NCBI RefSeq assembly: GCF_022538055.1
Contig: NZ_JAKZAM010000004.1
Span: forward strand, 124,001-188,000
Reading direction: 5' to 3'
Length of the DNA stretch: 64,000 bases
From: Cognataquiflexum nitidum
Lineage (GTDB): Bacteria > Bacteroidota > Bacteroidia > Cytophagales > Cyclobacteriaceae
The position numbers and the translations under genes were made by a program. Positions 46,501 through 55,400 of this stretch are shown piece after piece. Position 1 is the stretch's first letter; each line of letters opens with the position of its first letter. The notes under the pieces are model-generated. The model did not search any database and had not been told where the DNA came from. It saw nothing but the letters and a program-made list of their open reading frames with translations.

Positions 46501-48140
46501 TTTCGAACATACCCTGGTTGAAAAATAAAGAAACATCCAATAAATGGTTCACCTATATAATATCCATCACCGTCAGCATCTTGTACCCAAACAGTTTCAG
46601 GATTGTTTGTTGGATCATTGTCGTTGCAGTCAGTACCCTTTGGGTTGAAAATATAGTTCCTGCCATCCTGTGGAGGCAAGCAAGACCCTTCAGGTGATGG
46701 TATGAATATGGAAGATGAATAACCATCACCATCGGTGTCGAGAAACCATAATGTCTTCGGGTTGATTTCTGGGTTGTTGTCATCACAATCCAGCGTCAAT
46801 CCTGCCAACTCTGAAGCGAGCTTTCCTGGGGTAAAGGTTGTGGAGAAGATACCGCCATAAGAAAACAGTGGTAGGTTACAACCGGTTGATGTTCGGTTAC
46901 TAGGGTATCCATCACCATCCCTGTCTTCGTACCACACAGTGTTGGGATTAATATCTGATCTGTTGTCATCACAATCGGTATTGTTGGTCACATAATTCTC
47001 AGGTGCTAAACAGGCTTGTATGCTAACAGAAGGGTTACCAAAACCATCTCCGTCTGCATCGAGATAAAAAGTATTTATTGGACAAGTACCGGGATTGGTT
47101 ACACCCACCTGAGAAGACCCACTGCGGCATCCGGTTGATGAAAGTACGCTTGCCAATATGGTTTGAGCTGTTTGATTGTAGGTAGGCAGGGTACTGTTCC
47201 AAGTTGTGCCATTGTCTGTAGAAAATTGCAGCGTGCCGCCCGAGCCGCTTACACTGCCAAGTGAAATACTTCCGACGGTTAATGCACAATTGGCTCCACA
47301 GGTGCTGTTGGTAATCGCAAGGGTTCCGGTTGGAGCATCAGGTGTTATGCAGGTTCCGGGATTGGTTACACCCACCTGAGAAGACCCACTGCGGCATCCG
47401 GTTGATGAAAGTACGCTTGCCAATATGGTTTGAGCTGTTTGATTGTAGGTAGGCAGGGTACTGTTCCAAGTTGTGCCATTGTCTGTAGAAAATTGCAGCG
47501 TGCCGCCTGAGCCGCTTACATTGCCAAGTGAAATACTTCCGATGGTTAATGCACAATTGGCTCCACAGGTGCTGTTGGTAATCGCAAGGGTGCCGGTTGG
47601 GAGAGAAGGTGCAGTACAAGGTACAGTACCACCTCCACCGCCTCCAAATCCAGGATCAACTATAACAAAATAATTAATTCCACCTTCCTCTGGTATTTCC
47701 TCCAACGTAACAGCGTTTTGGCCTTCGGTCGGATTAGAGCTATTTGATATATTTTGATTTTCCCATTGGCCACTACAAGCCTCAAATATCACCTTGGCTT
47801 TTCTAGGGGAAGCCAATTGGGCGAAAGAAGTTGAGGGGATATTAAAATTAAACCGTTCCCAACGAACAGTGGCACCTGTCGCTACCTTCATAATGGGCGA
47901 AAAATTAGCCCTCAAGGTGGTGCCGTTTCCTTGGATGGTCACACTCTCATTGATGGCAAGGAAAAAAAAAAGAGTCACCTCATCAACGCCGGAAAACTCA
48001 ATTACATCTCCCTGCTGTGCCTGTTCCAAGGCATTTCTAAAACTTCCCGGGCCTGCATCATTCCCATTGGTAACTGTAATAGTCTTGGCCGAAAGTGATT
48101 GGCCAATAAGACATAAGAAAAAGAGTAAAATTGTTTTCAT
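43599..48140 (-). CDS. Giant secreted MopE-repeat protein with Ig-like domain and T9SS sorting domain
   Basis: A 1513-residue extracellular protein. Signal peptide 1-18. A beta-helix-like N-terminal segment follows (about 20-120, NGNDAGPGSFRNALEQAQQGD). Two nearly identical 89-residue modules (about 180-355, each with GTLAITNSTCGANCAL) come next. A long series of MopE-type metal-binding repeats (about 355-1095) has the pattern DxDGDG or DADxDGxS followed by DCDDNxxxINP. Then come a beta module, a Big_2 Ig-like domain (about 1190-1275) and a second copy of the beta module. The C-terminal T9SS sorting domain starts near 1432 (RMYPNPVSDIINLEL) and ends in the usual MFILMLNTNGYPHTFKFLKK. Many Asp/Asn sites suggest Ca2+ binding. 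Internal DNA repeats are discussed in findings. Likely cell-surface or adhesive function (inference). Confidence 0.92.
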   Translation of the reverse strand: MKTILLFFLCLIGQSLSAKTITVTNGNDAGPGSFRNALEQAQQGDVIEFSGVDEVTLFFFLAINESVTIQGNGTTLRANFSPIMKVATGATVRWERFNFNIPSTSFAQLASPRKAKVIFEACSGQWENQNISNSSNPTEGQNAVTLEEIPEEGGINYFVIVDPGFGGGGGGTVPCTAPSLPTGTLAITNSTCGANCALTIGSISLGNVSGSGGTLQFSTDNGTTWNSTLPTYNQTAQTILASVLSSTGCRSGSSQVGVTNPGTCITPDAPTGTLAITNSTCGANCALTVGSISLGSVSGSGGTLQFSTDNGTTWNSTLPTYNQTAQTILASVLSSTGCRSGSSQVGVTNPGTCPINTFYLDADGDGFGNPSVSIQACLAPENYVTNNTDCDDNRSDINPNTVWYEDRDGDGYPSNRTSTGCNLPLFSYGGIFSTTFTPGKLASELAGLTLDCDDNNPEINPKTLWFLDTDGDGYSSSIFIPSPEGSCLPPQDGRNYIFNPKGTDCNDNDPTNNPETVWVQDADGDGYYIGEPFIGCFFIFQPGYVRKTNQQPGDCDDNNPAINPGATELCDGIDNNCNAQIDEGGSTTFYRDADGDGFGDPFVTIQACSMPEGHVANNTDCDDSRSDINPNTVWYEDRDGDGYPSNRTSTGCNLPLFSYGGIFSTTFTPGKLASELAGLTLDCDDNNASVSPGTVWYKDADNDGFSDGTSQQSCFQPSGYKRVGTVATGGDCDDSDETINPNTRWYPDFDNDDYSTGNYIVQCERPENHKLQNELIAIVGDCNDNNAALNPNTLWFKDQDGDDYTNGQTIRQCSRPENYKLQSELTNLATDCNDGNSEINPSTIWYKDDDDDGYSDGTILTQCTQPQGYKLVGELTATSGDCNDNDAAINPGATEVCGNGNDDDCNLATSDVCILPDTDEDGVPDGEDCAPNEATKYRNGTFFIDIDNDGYDNGRAEICYGEEIPDGYKDTTLGSDCDDTDATITVTRTWFQDADNDGYSNGNTLTQCTRPQGYKLSYELTATTGDCNDDNSAINPDATEVCDGVDNNCNGQTDEGFPDSNNNGVADCVDPDNDLISFSLINAGTNSVIMELTDGLQISQNQVQGLSLNVRANTNPTVVGSVFITISGPVNRTITENVEPYALFGDRNGNYNGRILPVGNYILTATPYSQSKRRGTAGSTTTIRFSIVPTPAPVTGITVTPSTSSLQVGTTIQVNATVTPSNATNKAVVWSTSDQLVATVNSSGLVTAISPGEATITATTQDGNFSATSQVNVTQSAPPLTISGFTLINAGTNGAIMELTDGIQISQNQVQGLSLNIRANTNPSVVGSVFLRISGPVNRTITENVEPYALFGDRNGNYNGRILPVGNYILTATPYSQSKRRGTKGSTLTIKFSITSEAFRTNGTHSESDESENPQENADVMEKDPQARDLPRVTRMYPNPVSDIINLELSGQVEEQVEVSIFDLKGVRLFNQEFESENGKLVLDISNLGLKPGMFILMLNTNGYPHTFKFLKK
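43996..44260. repeat. Internal module repeat within the giant gene, copy 1 (offset 621 bp)
   Basis: Corresponds to 44617-44881 (207 codons away), encoding the NAGTN...NVEPYALFGDRNGNYNGRI beta module. Near identical over long stretches. The Big_2 domain lies between the copies. Confidence 0.7.
46081..46294. repeat. Internal 214-bp duplication in the giant gene, copy 1
   Basis: Repeated at 46774-46987, offset 693 bp (231 codons), with about 2 mismatches, so it is a recent in-frame duplication or gene conversion. Encodes the WYEDRDGDGYPSNRTSTGCN unit and the start of the next MopE repeat. Confidence 0.8.
47091..47335. repeat. 89-codon internal duplication in the giant gene, copy 1
   Basis: Repeated at 47358-47602, offset 267 bp. 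Nearly identical at DNA level. Encodes the SVLSSTGCRSGSSQVGVTNP module. Confidence 0.75.
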
Positions 48141-48345
48141 ACTTTCTGGTTTTTATGTTCGGCTGTAAACCGAAATGTTTATCATTAAAATTATTTATCT
48201 AAATGCTTGTCAATTTTTTTAAAAAAGGCACTTAATATGACCTGTCCTTTTTATTTAACCCTTCATCCTAAAAAAGCACTAAGCCTCTAAAACAACCCGG
48301 CTTTTTCGGCCGACAAAGCGATGACAATTTGGATATCGGCATCTA

Positions 48346-48462
48346 TCACTTGATATGATCCGGTATCGCTTCAATTCGCTTTTCGAAAATGAAATACACA
48401 AAAAGGATAAGGACCAGGACTGCGATAATCCATACTAAGAGTATCCAATCTTTCTTTTCCAT
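48346..48462 (-). CDS. Small membrane protein (38 residues), tentative
   Basis: A short frame, MEKKDWILLVWIIAVLVLIL then FVYFIFEKRIEAIPDHIK: one transmembrane helix (about 6-28) with a charged C-terminal tail. The frame is open further upstream to 48546, but the extension lacks sense, so the inner ATG is chosen. There is no homologue I recognise. It lies between the giant gene and the TPR regulator on the same strand. Small size makes it uncertain. Confidence 0.4.
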   Translation of the reverse strand: MEKKDWILLVWIIAVLVLILFVYFIFEKRIEAIPDHIK

Positions 48463-48680
48463 ACTTCCATCCAATAAATTGTCATGCAACAAGAAGAAAG
48501 TAATTTCAGGACGAACAAAGTTTTTAAGGCGACAAAATACTGACATGTGTATGTGAAAAGCTTAAAAGTACCGGACAAGTACCGGACAGAAAAAAGTATA
48601 AAAAATTTATAATCAATGACTTATAAGTGAATACACCAGTCGTAAGATCGGCTTATTTGCCTTATAAAGCTTGGAAGGCA

Positions 48681-50489
48681 TCAGATCCCCGAAATGTATT
48701 CCTCGAGATTCGTGTCAGAACTGAATTGAAGGCGCTGCCGTAAGCGTTGCCGGGTTTTATGTACACTGTCAACTGAGATTCCCAGCATGGCAGCCATTTG
48801 TTTGCTGGTCAATTGCATGCGTGTAAGTGCAGCCATCCGCTGTTCCGCTACGGTGATATCGGGTGCGGTTTTTTTGAGCTTCTGAAAAAAGGAAGGATAT
48901 ATTTTATCGAAAAGTGATTTGAATTTCAACCAGTCCCCCTCTGTGAGTATGGTTTGCCGGCTTAATTCGGCAACCAGCATTTGCTGTTTGGAGGTCACGT
49001 TATTACCACTCAACTGTTCTTCCAGCTTTTCAATTAGGCTGGTTTTCTCAACGATATGAGAGGTAAAGTTATTTATTTGTTCCCTTGCTGTTTGAATTTC
49101 CTGTTCCATCAGCATTTTTGCTTTTTCTGCTTTTTCTAATTCCAACTTATCATTTAACCGTCCTCTGCTAACGATCAATAAAACGATCATGGACACAGCA
49201 AAGATGGCCGCGATCAAACTATTTCTGATAAATAGCTGCTTCTCCTTTTCTTTATTTATTTTTTGAATTTTGAAACGACTTTCTTCACTGTTTAATCTTG
49301 CTTTTGAGATAGCAAGGCTGCTTGTAGCCACTTGTTTTTCCAGTGAATCATTCAGTAATATGTAGCGGTCTGTGAAATAAAATGCACTATCATAGTTTCC
49401 CATTGCCCTATGTATTTGATTGAGGGTATAGTATGTATCCCGTCGATATTGGGCGCTGGGCCAAAGGCTTAATAGGCGAAGGGCTTCCATTGCATCAGCT
49501 TGGGCAGCCTCCATATTTCCTCTCGCCAGATTTGCCTTGGCCATCCATTGCGATGCGTTGGCTGCTTGGTTATAAGCACTATCGAGTATACTGAAATGGT
49601 AATCGGTTTTGAATAGGGCCCATGCTGAGTCATATTGACTTTGTGCATAGATTATCTTGCCGATATTGCCAGATACCTTTCCTGCCAAAACCGTATCCTT
49701 ATTATCTGTTGCTAATTGCAATGCATATTGCAAGTAAAAAGTAGCAGAGTCATACTCATTTTTATTATAATAACTGCTTCCAATTGTTGTTAAGGCATTT
49801 ACCTTGTATTTGTAAGGATCCTCATAACTCTCTTCAAAATCACGGGTTTTCCATGCTGCAATTCCTTTTTTTGCATAAATAATAGCTTCATCATATTCCT
49901 TTACCTGGTGCAGCAATGCTGCCAGGTCTGTGTAAACCGGAGGCTCAACAGCATAATTTATCTTTTCAAAAAGATCCACCCCGTTTTTTGTGTACATCAC
50001 CGCCCAACCTGTTTCTCCAAAAGAAAGAATTCGGCGAGCGGAATAAAAATTCACCCACCCAATCAGTAAATCATCCTCAGTATAAAATGCTGCATCAAGA
50101 GCATCGGCATAGAGTTCCATCAACTGTTCCTTGATGGGGATCAATGCTACTGAACTGCGGTCCTTATACTTGTCGTATCCGGCAAATTTTTCGTAGAGAA
50201 CATCTGACTTCACCATACAAAAATAGGTTTTGAAATAATTTCCCTTTGCCTTCGGCGACCTCTCAAGAGAATCTAAAAACTGAATTGTCTGAAGACTATC
50301 CCCTTCAATCAATTGCTCCATCAAATTTCCCAAGCTGTTCACTTCATTCAATTTATTTTTACTTAGTTCGATAGCCCACTTCTCGGGATCAAGGCCAAGC
50401 TTTTCGGGTTCCTGTGCCAATACGGGAGAAAAAAATCCTGGAAATAATAAAAAACAGATTTTGGAAAAGTGATCTCTCAGTTTTTTCAT
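48681..50489 (-). CDS. TPR-repeat membrane regulator with C-terminal LuxR-type HTH
   Basis: A 602-residue protein. Signal or membrane segment at the N-terminus (about 10-26, SKICFLLFPGFFSPVLAQ). About six TPR-like repeats follow (about 100-430, for example YDEAIIYAKKGIAAW, YDSATFYLQYALQLA and YDSAFYFTDRYILLN). Then come a transmembrane helix (about 442-462, SLIAAIFAVSMIVLLIVS), a coiled coil, and a C-terminal LuxR/GerE-type HTH (about 535-595, MTSKQ-like LTSKQMAAMLGISVDSVHKTRQRLRQRL). Such envelope-spanning TPR-LuxR proteins are common in Bacteroidota and may act as one-component membrane regulators. The longer frame (50591) starts upstream with 34 residues that lack conservation; ATG 50489 is preferred. 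Confidence 0.82.
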   Translation of the reverse strand: MKKLRDHFSKICFLLFPGFFSPVLAQEPEKLGLDPEKWAIELSKNKLNEVNSLGNLMEQLIEGDSLQTIQFLDSLERSPKAKGNYFKTYFCMVKSDVLYEKFAGYDKYKDRSSVALIPIKEQLMELYADALDAAFYTEDDLLIGWVNFYSARRILSFGETGWAVMYTKNGVDLFEKINYAVEPPVYTDLAALLHQVKEYDEAIIYAKKGIAAWKTRDFEESYEDPYKYKVNALTTIGSSYYNKNEYDSATFYLQYALQLATDNKDTVLAGKVSGNIGKIIYAQSQYDSAWALFKTDYHFSILDSAYNQAANASQWMAKANLARGNMEAAQADAMEALRLLSLWPSAQYRRDTYYTLNQIHRAMGNYDSAFYFTDRYILLNDSLEKQVATSSLAISKARLNSEESRFKIQKINKEKEKQLFIRNSLIAAIFAVSMIVLLIVSRGRLNDKLELEKAEKAKMLMEQEIQTAREQINNFTSHIVEKTSLIEKLEEQLSGNNVTSKQQMLVAELSRQTILTEGDWLKFKSLFDKIYPSFFQKLKKTAPDITVAEQRMAALTRMQLTSKQMAAMLGISVDSVHKTRQRLRQRLQFSSDTNLEEYISGI

Positions 50490-51056
50490 AAACAGTGCAA
50501 ACATTTTAAAGAATTTAATACCAAGCCTATATTTCACCTGTTCTATCAGGTGATGGGCTATCAGACAACAGCAAATTAATCGTTCGGTCACGTTTAATGT
50601 GGGGGTTTGCTTCTAAGCAGGTGGCATACAAAAAGAAACAGGCATCCATAAAAAAACAGATTTAATCCAGTTTGGCAATGAAATTTTTGATAATTAAAAG
50701 CTAAAATAAGTAAATTATCGGAACCATTGACTTTTCAATTTTAAATGCTTCAAAAGAAATTACTTGTTCAGAATCAGAATATCCAGAGCCAAGATATCAA
50801 TGAGAAAAGTTTCAATTGAGATAAGCTAGAGATTACATACCACACTTTTTAAAATAATCAGCCTAGAAAAAAATTTTAAAGATATCACCTTTCAAACCCT
50901 AGGATTTCGTAGAAATCACCATGCTGTTAAGTTTCGGCTTTAAGAAAATATCAAAGTTCTTCCTCTCCTGTCTTGATTTTATTTTTTAAAACAAAAACAA
51001 TTTTTAATATCACTTAGGAATGGTTATTGTATAATTTATTGAAAAAATCAAATAGT
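50490..51056. other. AT-rich interval without recognised gene
   Basis: About 567 bp between divergent genes. No supported ORF, RNA gene or repeat. It must hold promoters for both sides, but none matched the consensus convincingly. Confidence 0.5.
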
Positions 51057-51326
51057 ATGGATAACAGAGAGAAATTAGTAAAAATGGATAGGGCTTTGAT
51101 GTTGTTGGAAGATCTCAAAAACAGTCAGATCGCCATGGTGGAAAAAGCCTCCCAGTTACAGGTGGATGCCATGCAGTTTAATTTTGGAGAAATGGAAAAA
51201 AATATCGGCGAATTATTTACCCGATATAATGAATCGTTGGACATGGTCAATGCCGAGGCGGAGAGATTTGAATTGAAGAGAAATGCTTTTGAGAAAAAAC
51301 ATGGCTTGAATATCGTAGAAGAATAA
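51057..51326 (+). CDS. Small coiled-coil hypothetical protein
   Basis: An 89-residue acidic, fully helical protein (MDNREKLVKMDRALMLLEDL..), with a predicted coiled coil from about 20 to 80. No signal peptide. The start at 51057 is preferred to 51027, whose first residues (MYNLLKKSNS) look untranslated. No family recognised. It stands alone between the regulator and the sucD terminator. Confidence 0.6.
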   Translation: MDNREKLVKMDRALMLLEDLKNSQIAMVEKASQLQVDAMQFNFGEMEKNIGELFTRYNESLDMVNAEAERFELKRNAFEKKHGLNIVEE

Positions 51327-51373
51327 GTTGTCTGGAATTCTTTTTTGAACTCAGCACCAATTTTTATCAAAAC

Positions 51374-51410
51374 AAAAAACCGTTCTGAAATCAATCAGAA
51401 CGGTTTTTTT
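51374..51410. terminator. Bidirectional terminator between the coiled-coil gene and sucD
   Basis: Perfect 15-bp stem (arms 51374-51388 and 51395-51409, core CCGTTCTGA) with a 6-nt loop, A and T runs on the two sides. Confidence 0.85.
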
Positions 51411-51441
51411 AATCTCCAAATATCCAATATCAATAAATATC
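51411..51441 (+). repeat. AATATC element, copy 4 (partial)
   Basis: AATATC at 51419, 51426 and 51436 (spacing 7 and 10), with AATCTC at 51411 as a decayed first unit. It directly follows the terminator, between convergent genes. Confidence 0.5.
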
Positions 51442-51464
51442 AGATTACAAATTTTTTATATTGA

Positions 51465-52346
51465 TTATGCTGTAACTCCCAATACCTTCGCCATCACAGC
51501 ACCGATCTCAGCAGGAGATTCAGCTACATGGATTCCGTTTTCGGCCATGATGCGCATTTTGGCTATTGCCGTATCGTCAGCACCACCGATGATGGCACCT
51601 GCGTGACCCATTCTACGTCCCGGAGGTGCAGTCTGTCCGGCAATAAATCCTACTACCGGTTTTTTGTTGCCGTTTGCCCTGATCCACCTTGCAGCGTCAG
51701 CTTCGTAATTTCCCCCGATCTCACCGATCATGACGATGGCATCCGTCTCAGGGTCTTCCATCAACAGCTGAACAGCGTCTTTGGTGGACGTCCCGATGAT
51801 AGGATCTCCACCGATACCGATGGCAGTGGATACACCGAGACCTGCTTTGGCGATTTGATCTGCTGCTTCATAGGTCAATGTCCCTGACTTGGAAACAATT
51901 CCGATTCTGCCTTTTTTGAAGACAAAGCCCGGCATGATGCCCACTTTGGCTTCTCCCGGAGTGATTACACCCGGACAGTTAGGTCCGATAAGCGTAGCGC
52001 CTCTTTCCTTGATATATGGTTTTGCCCTCATCATATCTGCCACAGGTATGCCTTCAGTGATGGTAATGATGACTTTGATCCCTGCGTCTGCAGCTTCCAT
52101 GATGGCATCAGCAGCGAATGCCGGCGGAACAAAAATAATCGAGGTATTTGCACCTGTCTTTTGGACAGCTTCTTCTACCGAGTTAAAAACCGGCTTCTCC
52201 AGGTGGGATGTGCCACCTTTACCCGGAGTCACACCGCCAACGACGTTGGTTCCATATTCGATCATTTGCTGTGCGTGAAAAGAACCTTCCGAACCGGTAA
52301 AGCCCTGCACAATTATTTTGGAATCTTTATTGACTAAAACACTCAT
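51465..52346 (-). CDS. sucD: Succinyl-CoA ligase (ADP-forming) subunit alpha
   Basis: TCA-cycle enzyme subunit that carries the CoA-binding domain and the phospho-histidine. N-terminal [18 protein letters not shown], then [12 protein letters not shown]; the active-site His248 is in [12 protein letters not shown]. Length 293 matches the family. ATG 52346 ([10 protein letters not shown]) is chosen because a promoter sits between it and the longer frame's start (52421). The beta subunit sucC is not adjacent. Confidence 0.97.
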   Translation of the reverse strand: MSVLVNKDSKIIVQGFTGSEGSFHAQQMIEYGTNVVGGVTPGKGGTSHLEKPVFNSVEEAVQKTGANTSIIFVPPAFAADAIMEAADAGIKVIITITEGIPVADMMRAKPYIKERGATLIGPNCPGVITPGEAKVGIMPGFVFKKGRIGIVSKSGTLTYEAADQIAKAGLGVSTAIGIGGDPIIGTSTKDAVQLLMEDPETDAIVMIGEIGGNYEADAARWIRANGNKKPVVGFIAGQTAPPGRRMGHAGAIIGGADDTAIAKMRIMAENGIHVAESPAEIGAVMAKVLGVTA

Positions 52347-52368
52347 GCTGCGATTTTTATAGTTTGCA

Positions 52369-52397
52369 CAAAAATAAAGGATAAACCCCGTCCACAA
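52369..52397 (-). promoter_or_regulatory. Bacteroidota-type promoter of sucD
   Basis: On the minus strand TTG (plus 52395-52397) is followed after 18 nt by TATTTTTG (plus 52369-52376). It lies 23 nt upstream of the chosen sucD start, which rules out the longer ORF. Confidence 0.65.
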
Positions 52398-52474
52398 AAA
52401 GAAAAGGGAAACAATATCCAATTAATTTACACTATCAGTATCTTTTTCTAATTTAGACGGCGTACGGTACCCTC

Positions 52475-55400
52475 ATGAAAAAAGCATTTCTATTTATTTT
52501 CTTTATTTTGATCGGGCAAAAGGGCTTTTCTCAAACCTTTCAGTTTAACGATCAGATCAAAGGTGTAGAACTGCCTTCGGATATCATTTATCAGGTGATT
52601 CAGGACAAAGAGGGTCTAATCTGGTTCAATACTTCACTGGGGATCTTTTATTCTGATGGATTTTTCACTTATCCCATTCCAAGTGAAGTTCAAAATCAAC
52701 TCAGTAACGAAGTCAGGATTTTTAGGGATGAAGAAGATAAAATCTGGGTAAGCAATTTGACCAAAGAACCAAAAGCTTTTTTTTTCAATGATGGGAAATG
52801 GGAAGAGTTTGACCTGAGAGAAAACCTTCCCCTAGACAATTTCCAAAATCATTTGCTTTTTCTACCAAAAAAGACAAACAAAGGGTGGAAATACCTTTTG
52901 TTCACAGAGAAAAAATTATTTTTCAGAAAAGAAAATGACAAGGAATGGACTTCTCAGGATTTTGATTTTATCGATTCGGGAGTATACAAATCTGACCTAT
53001 TTACCGAAGAAGGTATTTTGATCCTTTTCCGATACCAATCATTTATATTTAGTGATGGTGAACTCAGGCCCTTTATTTTTCAAGGGATTGACTTGCCTGC
53101 CAAAGTTCAACATATTGCCTTCGATGAGGTCACTGACGGATACTATTTTTTGGGGCTAGATTTTTTAGCTTATGGTAAATTTTACCACTCTCCGGAGAAA
53201 ATTTTGAGACAAAATTTTGAAAGGGAGATTTTCAGCGTTCTCGACTTCAGTCATCTGCAGGTTTTTGAAGGAAGGGTTTATTATAACTACAATTCACAGC
53301 TTTATAAATTTGATCCTAAACTGGACAAAAGCCTCGAAATAGATTCCTATGATGTTTTGAAAGCATATTTTATATTCAGCTTTCTGGTAGACAGGGAAGG
53401 TATCAAGTGGGTAGCGACCAACCGTGGATTGGCCAACATCAACTCTCTCCGATTCATCAATTACAGTTCAAAATCCCTTTTGGATGATGAAGTCACAGCT
53501 GTCATCAGATTGGATTCGTCTAGGTATTTAATTGGATTTAATAATGGGTTGCAGGTCTGGTCAAATGATGGGAAGATTCAGACCATTTATGGATACAATA
53601 GTCTTGTAGGTCATCCAAAGTTCAGGATAACCAATTTTGACAGAGATAGAAATGGAATTGTTTGGATTTCTTCCAATCTCAAGGGATTGGGGAGATTTGA
53701 CCCAAAGACCTCTAATGTCGAATTTGTTGTCAGTCCGGGCCAAAAATTTGTAACCTCAGTAAGGGTTGTAGGTGACAGTCTGTACATAGGAGCCCGGGAT
53801 GATTTATATCTTTCCTCTATCAGTAACAGTATGTCCTCACATTTCAAAAATAATATTACAGAAGATGTTGTGAAAAAGCTGGGTCAAAAGGAGATTTTTG
53901 TTCGGAAGACAGGCAAATTGAAGGATGGAAGGATTCTTTTAATGCAGGGGGGAAATGCTTCTTTTGATGAGGGATTGGTTGAAGCTGGTGACTTTGTTGC
54001 CGCGGTGGGATTTGATTTTGTGGAAGAAGAAAACGGATGCTTGATTCTTGCCACAGAAAATGGGCTAAAACAATATTGTGAAGGCAAGCTTAATTTCTTA
54101 ACAACAGATGATGGGATCATAGACAGGCCTGTATATTCACTTTTGAAAGATTCAACAGGTTTTTTGTGGGTAGGCACTGATAAGGGCGTTTTTAGGATTA
54201 AAGATGGGAAATCTGATCACTATACTGAAATCAGTGGGCTGTCTGGTTTAGAAGCAAATAGGGGTGCGCTCATAGAAGGTGAAAATAACCGAATATGGAT
54301 TGGGACGAGCAAGGGACTTTCAGTTTTTATCCCTGAAGAAAACATTGAAAGAATAAATTATCCATTTGTTAAAGTTGTTTCTGTCAAGGTCCTTGGAACC
54401 GACAAAGGGGAAGTGGACTTGAAAAAAATTCCCTTTGGAATCAATAACATCGAAATTGCTTTCAGGGCTGTCACATTTCTTCAGCCCGATAAACTTGTAA
54501 TCAGGTACAAGCTTGAGGGTTTTCAGGATGATTGGGTAGAAATTGTAAATCCCAGGACCAATGTGCTTACATTTAACAACCTGCCTGCAGGAAGTTACAA
54601 ATTACTTCTTCAGGCTGGTATTGACGGGGATTTTATTTCGACGGAGGCTGTTTCTGAGGAATTCAGGATTTTAAAGCCTGTTTACCTTCAGGCTTGGTTT
54701 GTGATCTTAGTACTTTTTGTTTTTCTCCTTATTGGATTTTTATTCAATACCTTGCTCAATTCATTAAGAAAGCAAGGATTGTTAAAAAAGACTATTGATG
54801 AAAAAATCAAGGAGGTATTTAATACCGAGGATCAGTTTAGGAATGTATGGAACAGTTCCAAGGATGGATTGATGCTTTCGACCGATGAAGGAAAAATCAT
54901 AGCTATCAATCAAAGTCTTGCCCGTTTGGTTTCAGTTTCAGCAAAAGAACTTGAAAACGGTTTTGTGTCTGATCTTTTTTCTGACCCGGGGTTTTACAAA
55001 AGCAAAAAAACTATTATCCAAGAAGCAATCAATAAGGATAAAAATAAGGGTATGACTTTTGAATTTCCAATGCCCTTAAAAGGAGGAACAAAAGAAATAG
55101 AACTTTATGTTGCGAGGTTAAAATCTGACTATGCCGGGGATCCTTTGATTTTGACTGTTTTCAGAGACATTACTGAAAAAAAGGCTTTTGAAATGGGGCT
55201 TCAAATTGCAAAGGAGAAAGCTGAAGAGGCCAACAAGCTTAAATCCAACTTTCTATCCAACATAAGCCATGAAATCCGTACCCCGCTCAACGGGATTTTG
55301 GGAAGTACCGAGAACATCATTTTGCAGAGAAAAGATGATCCCAATCTGATTTCCCAATTGGAGATCATTCAGGAATCAGGGGAACGGCTATTGAGTACAA

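Noticed and set aside
47794..48168. 124-codon plus-strand ORF over the start of the giant gene
   Set aside because: Antisense shadow of a clear signal-peptide gene; no own features.
51465..52421. Longer N-terminus for sucD
   Set aside because: The extra 25 residues are hydrophobic and cross the promoter; the family starts at [10 protein letters not shown].
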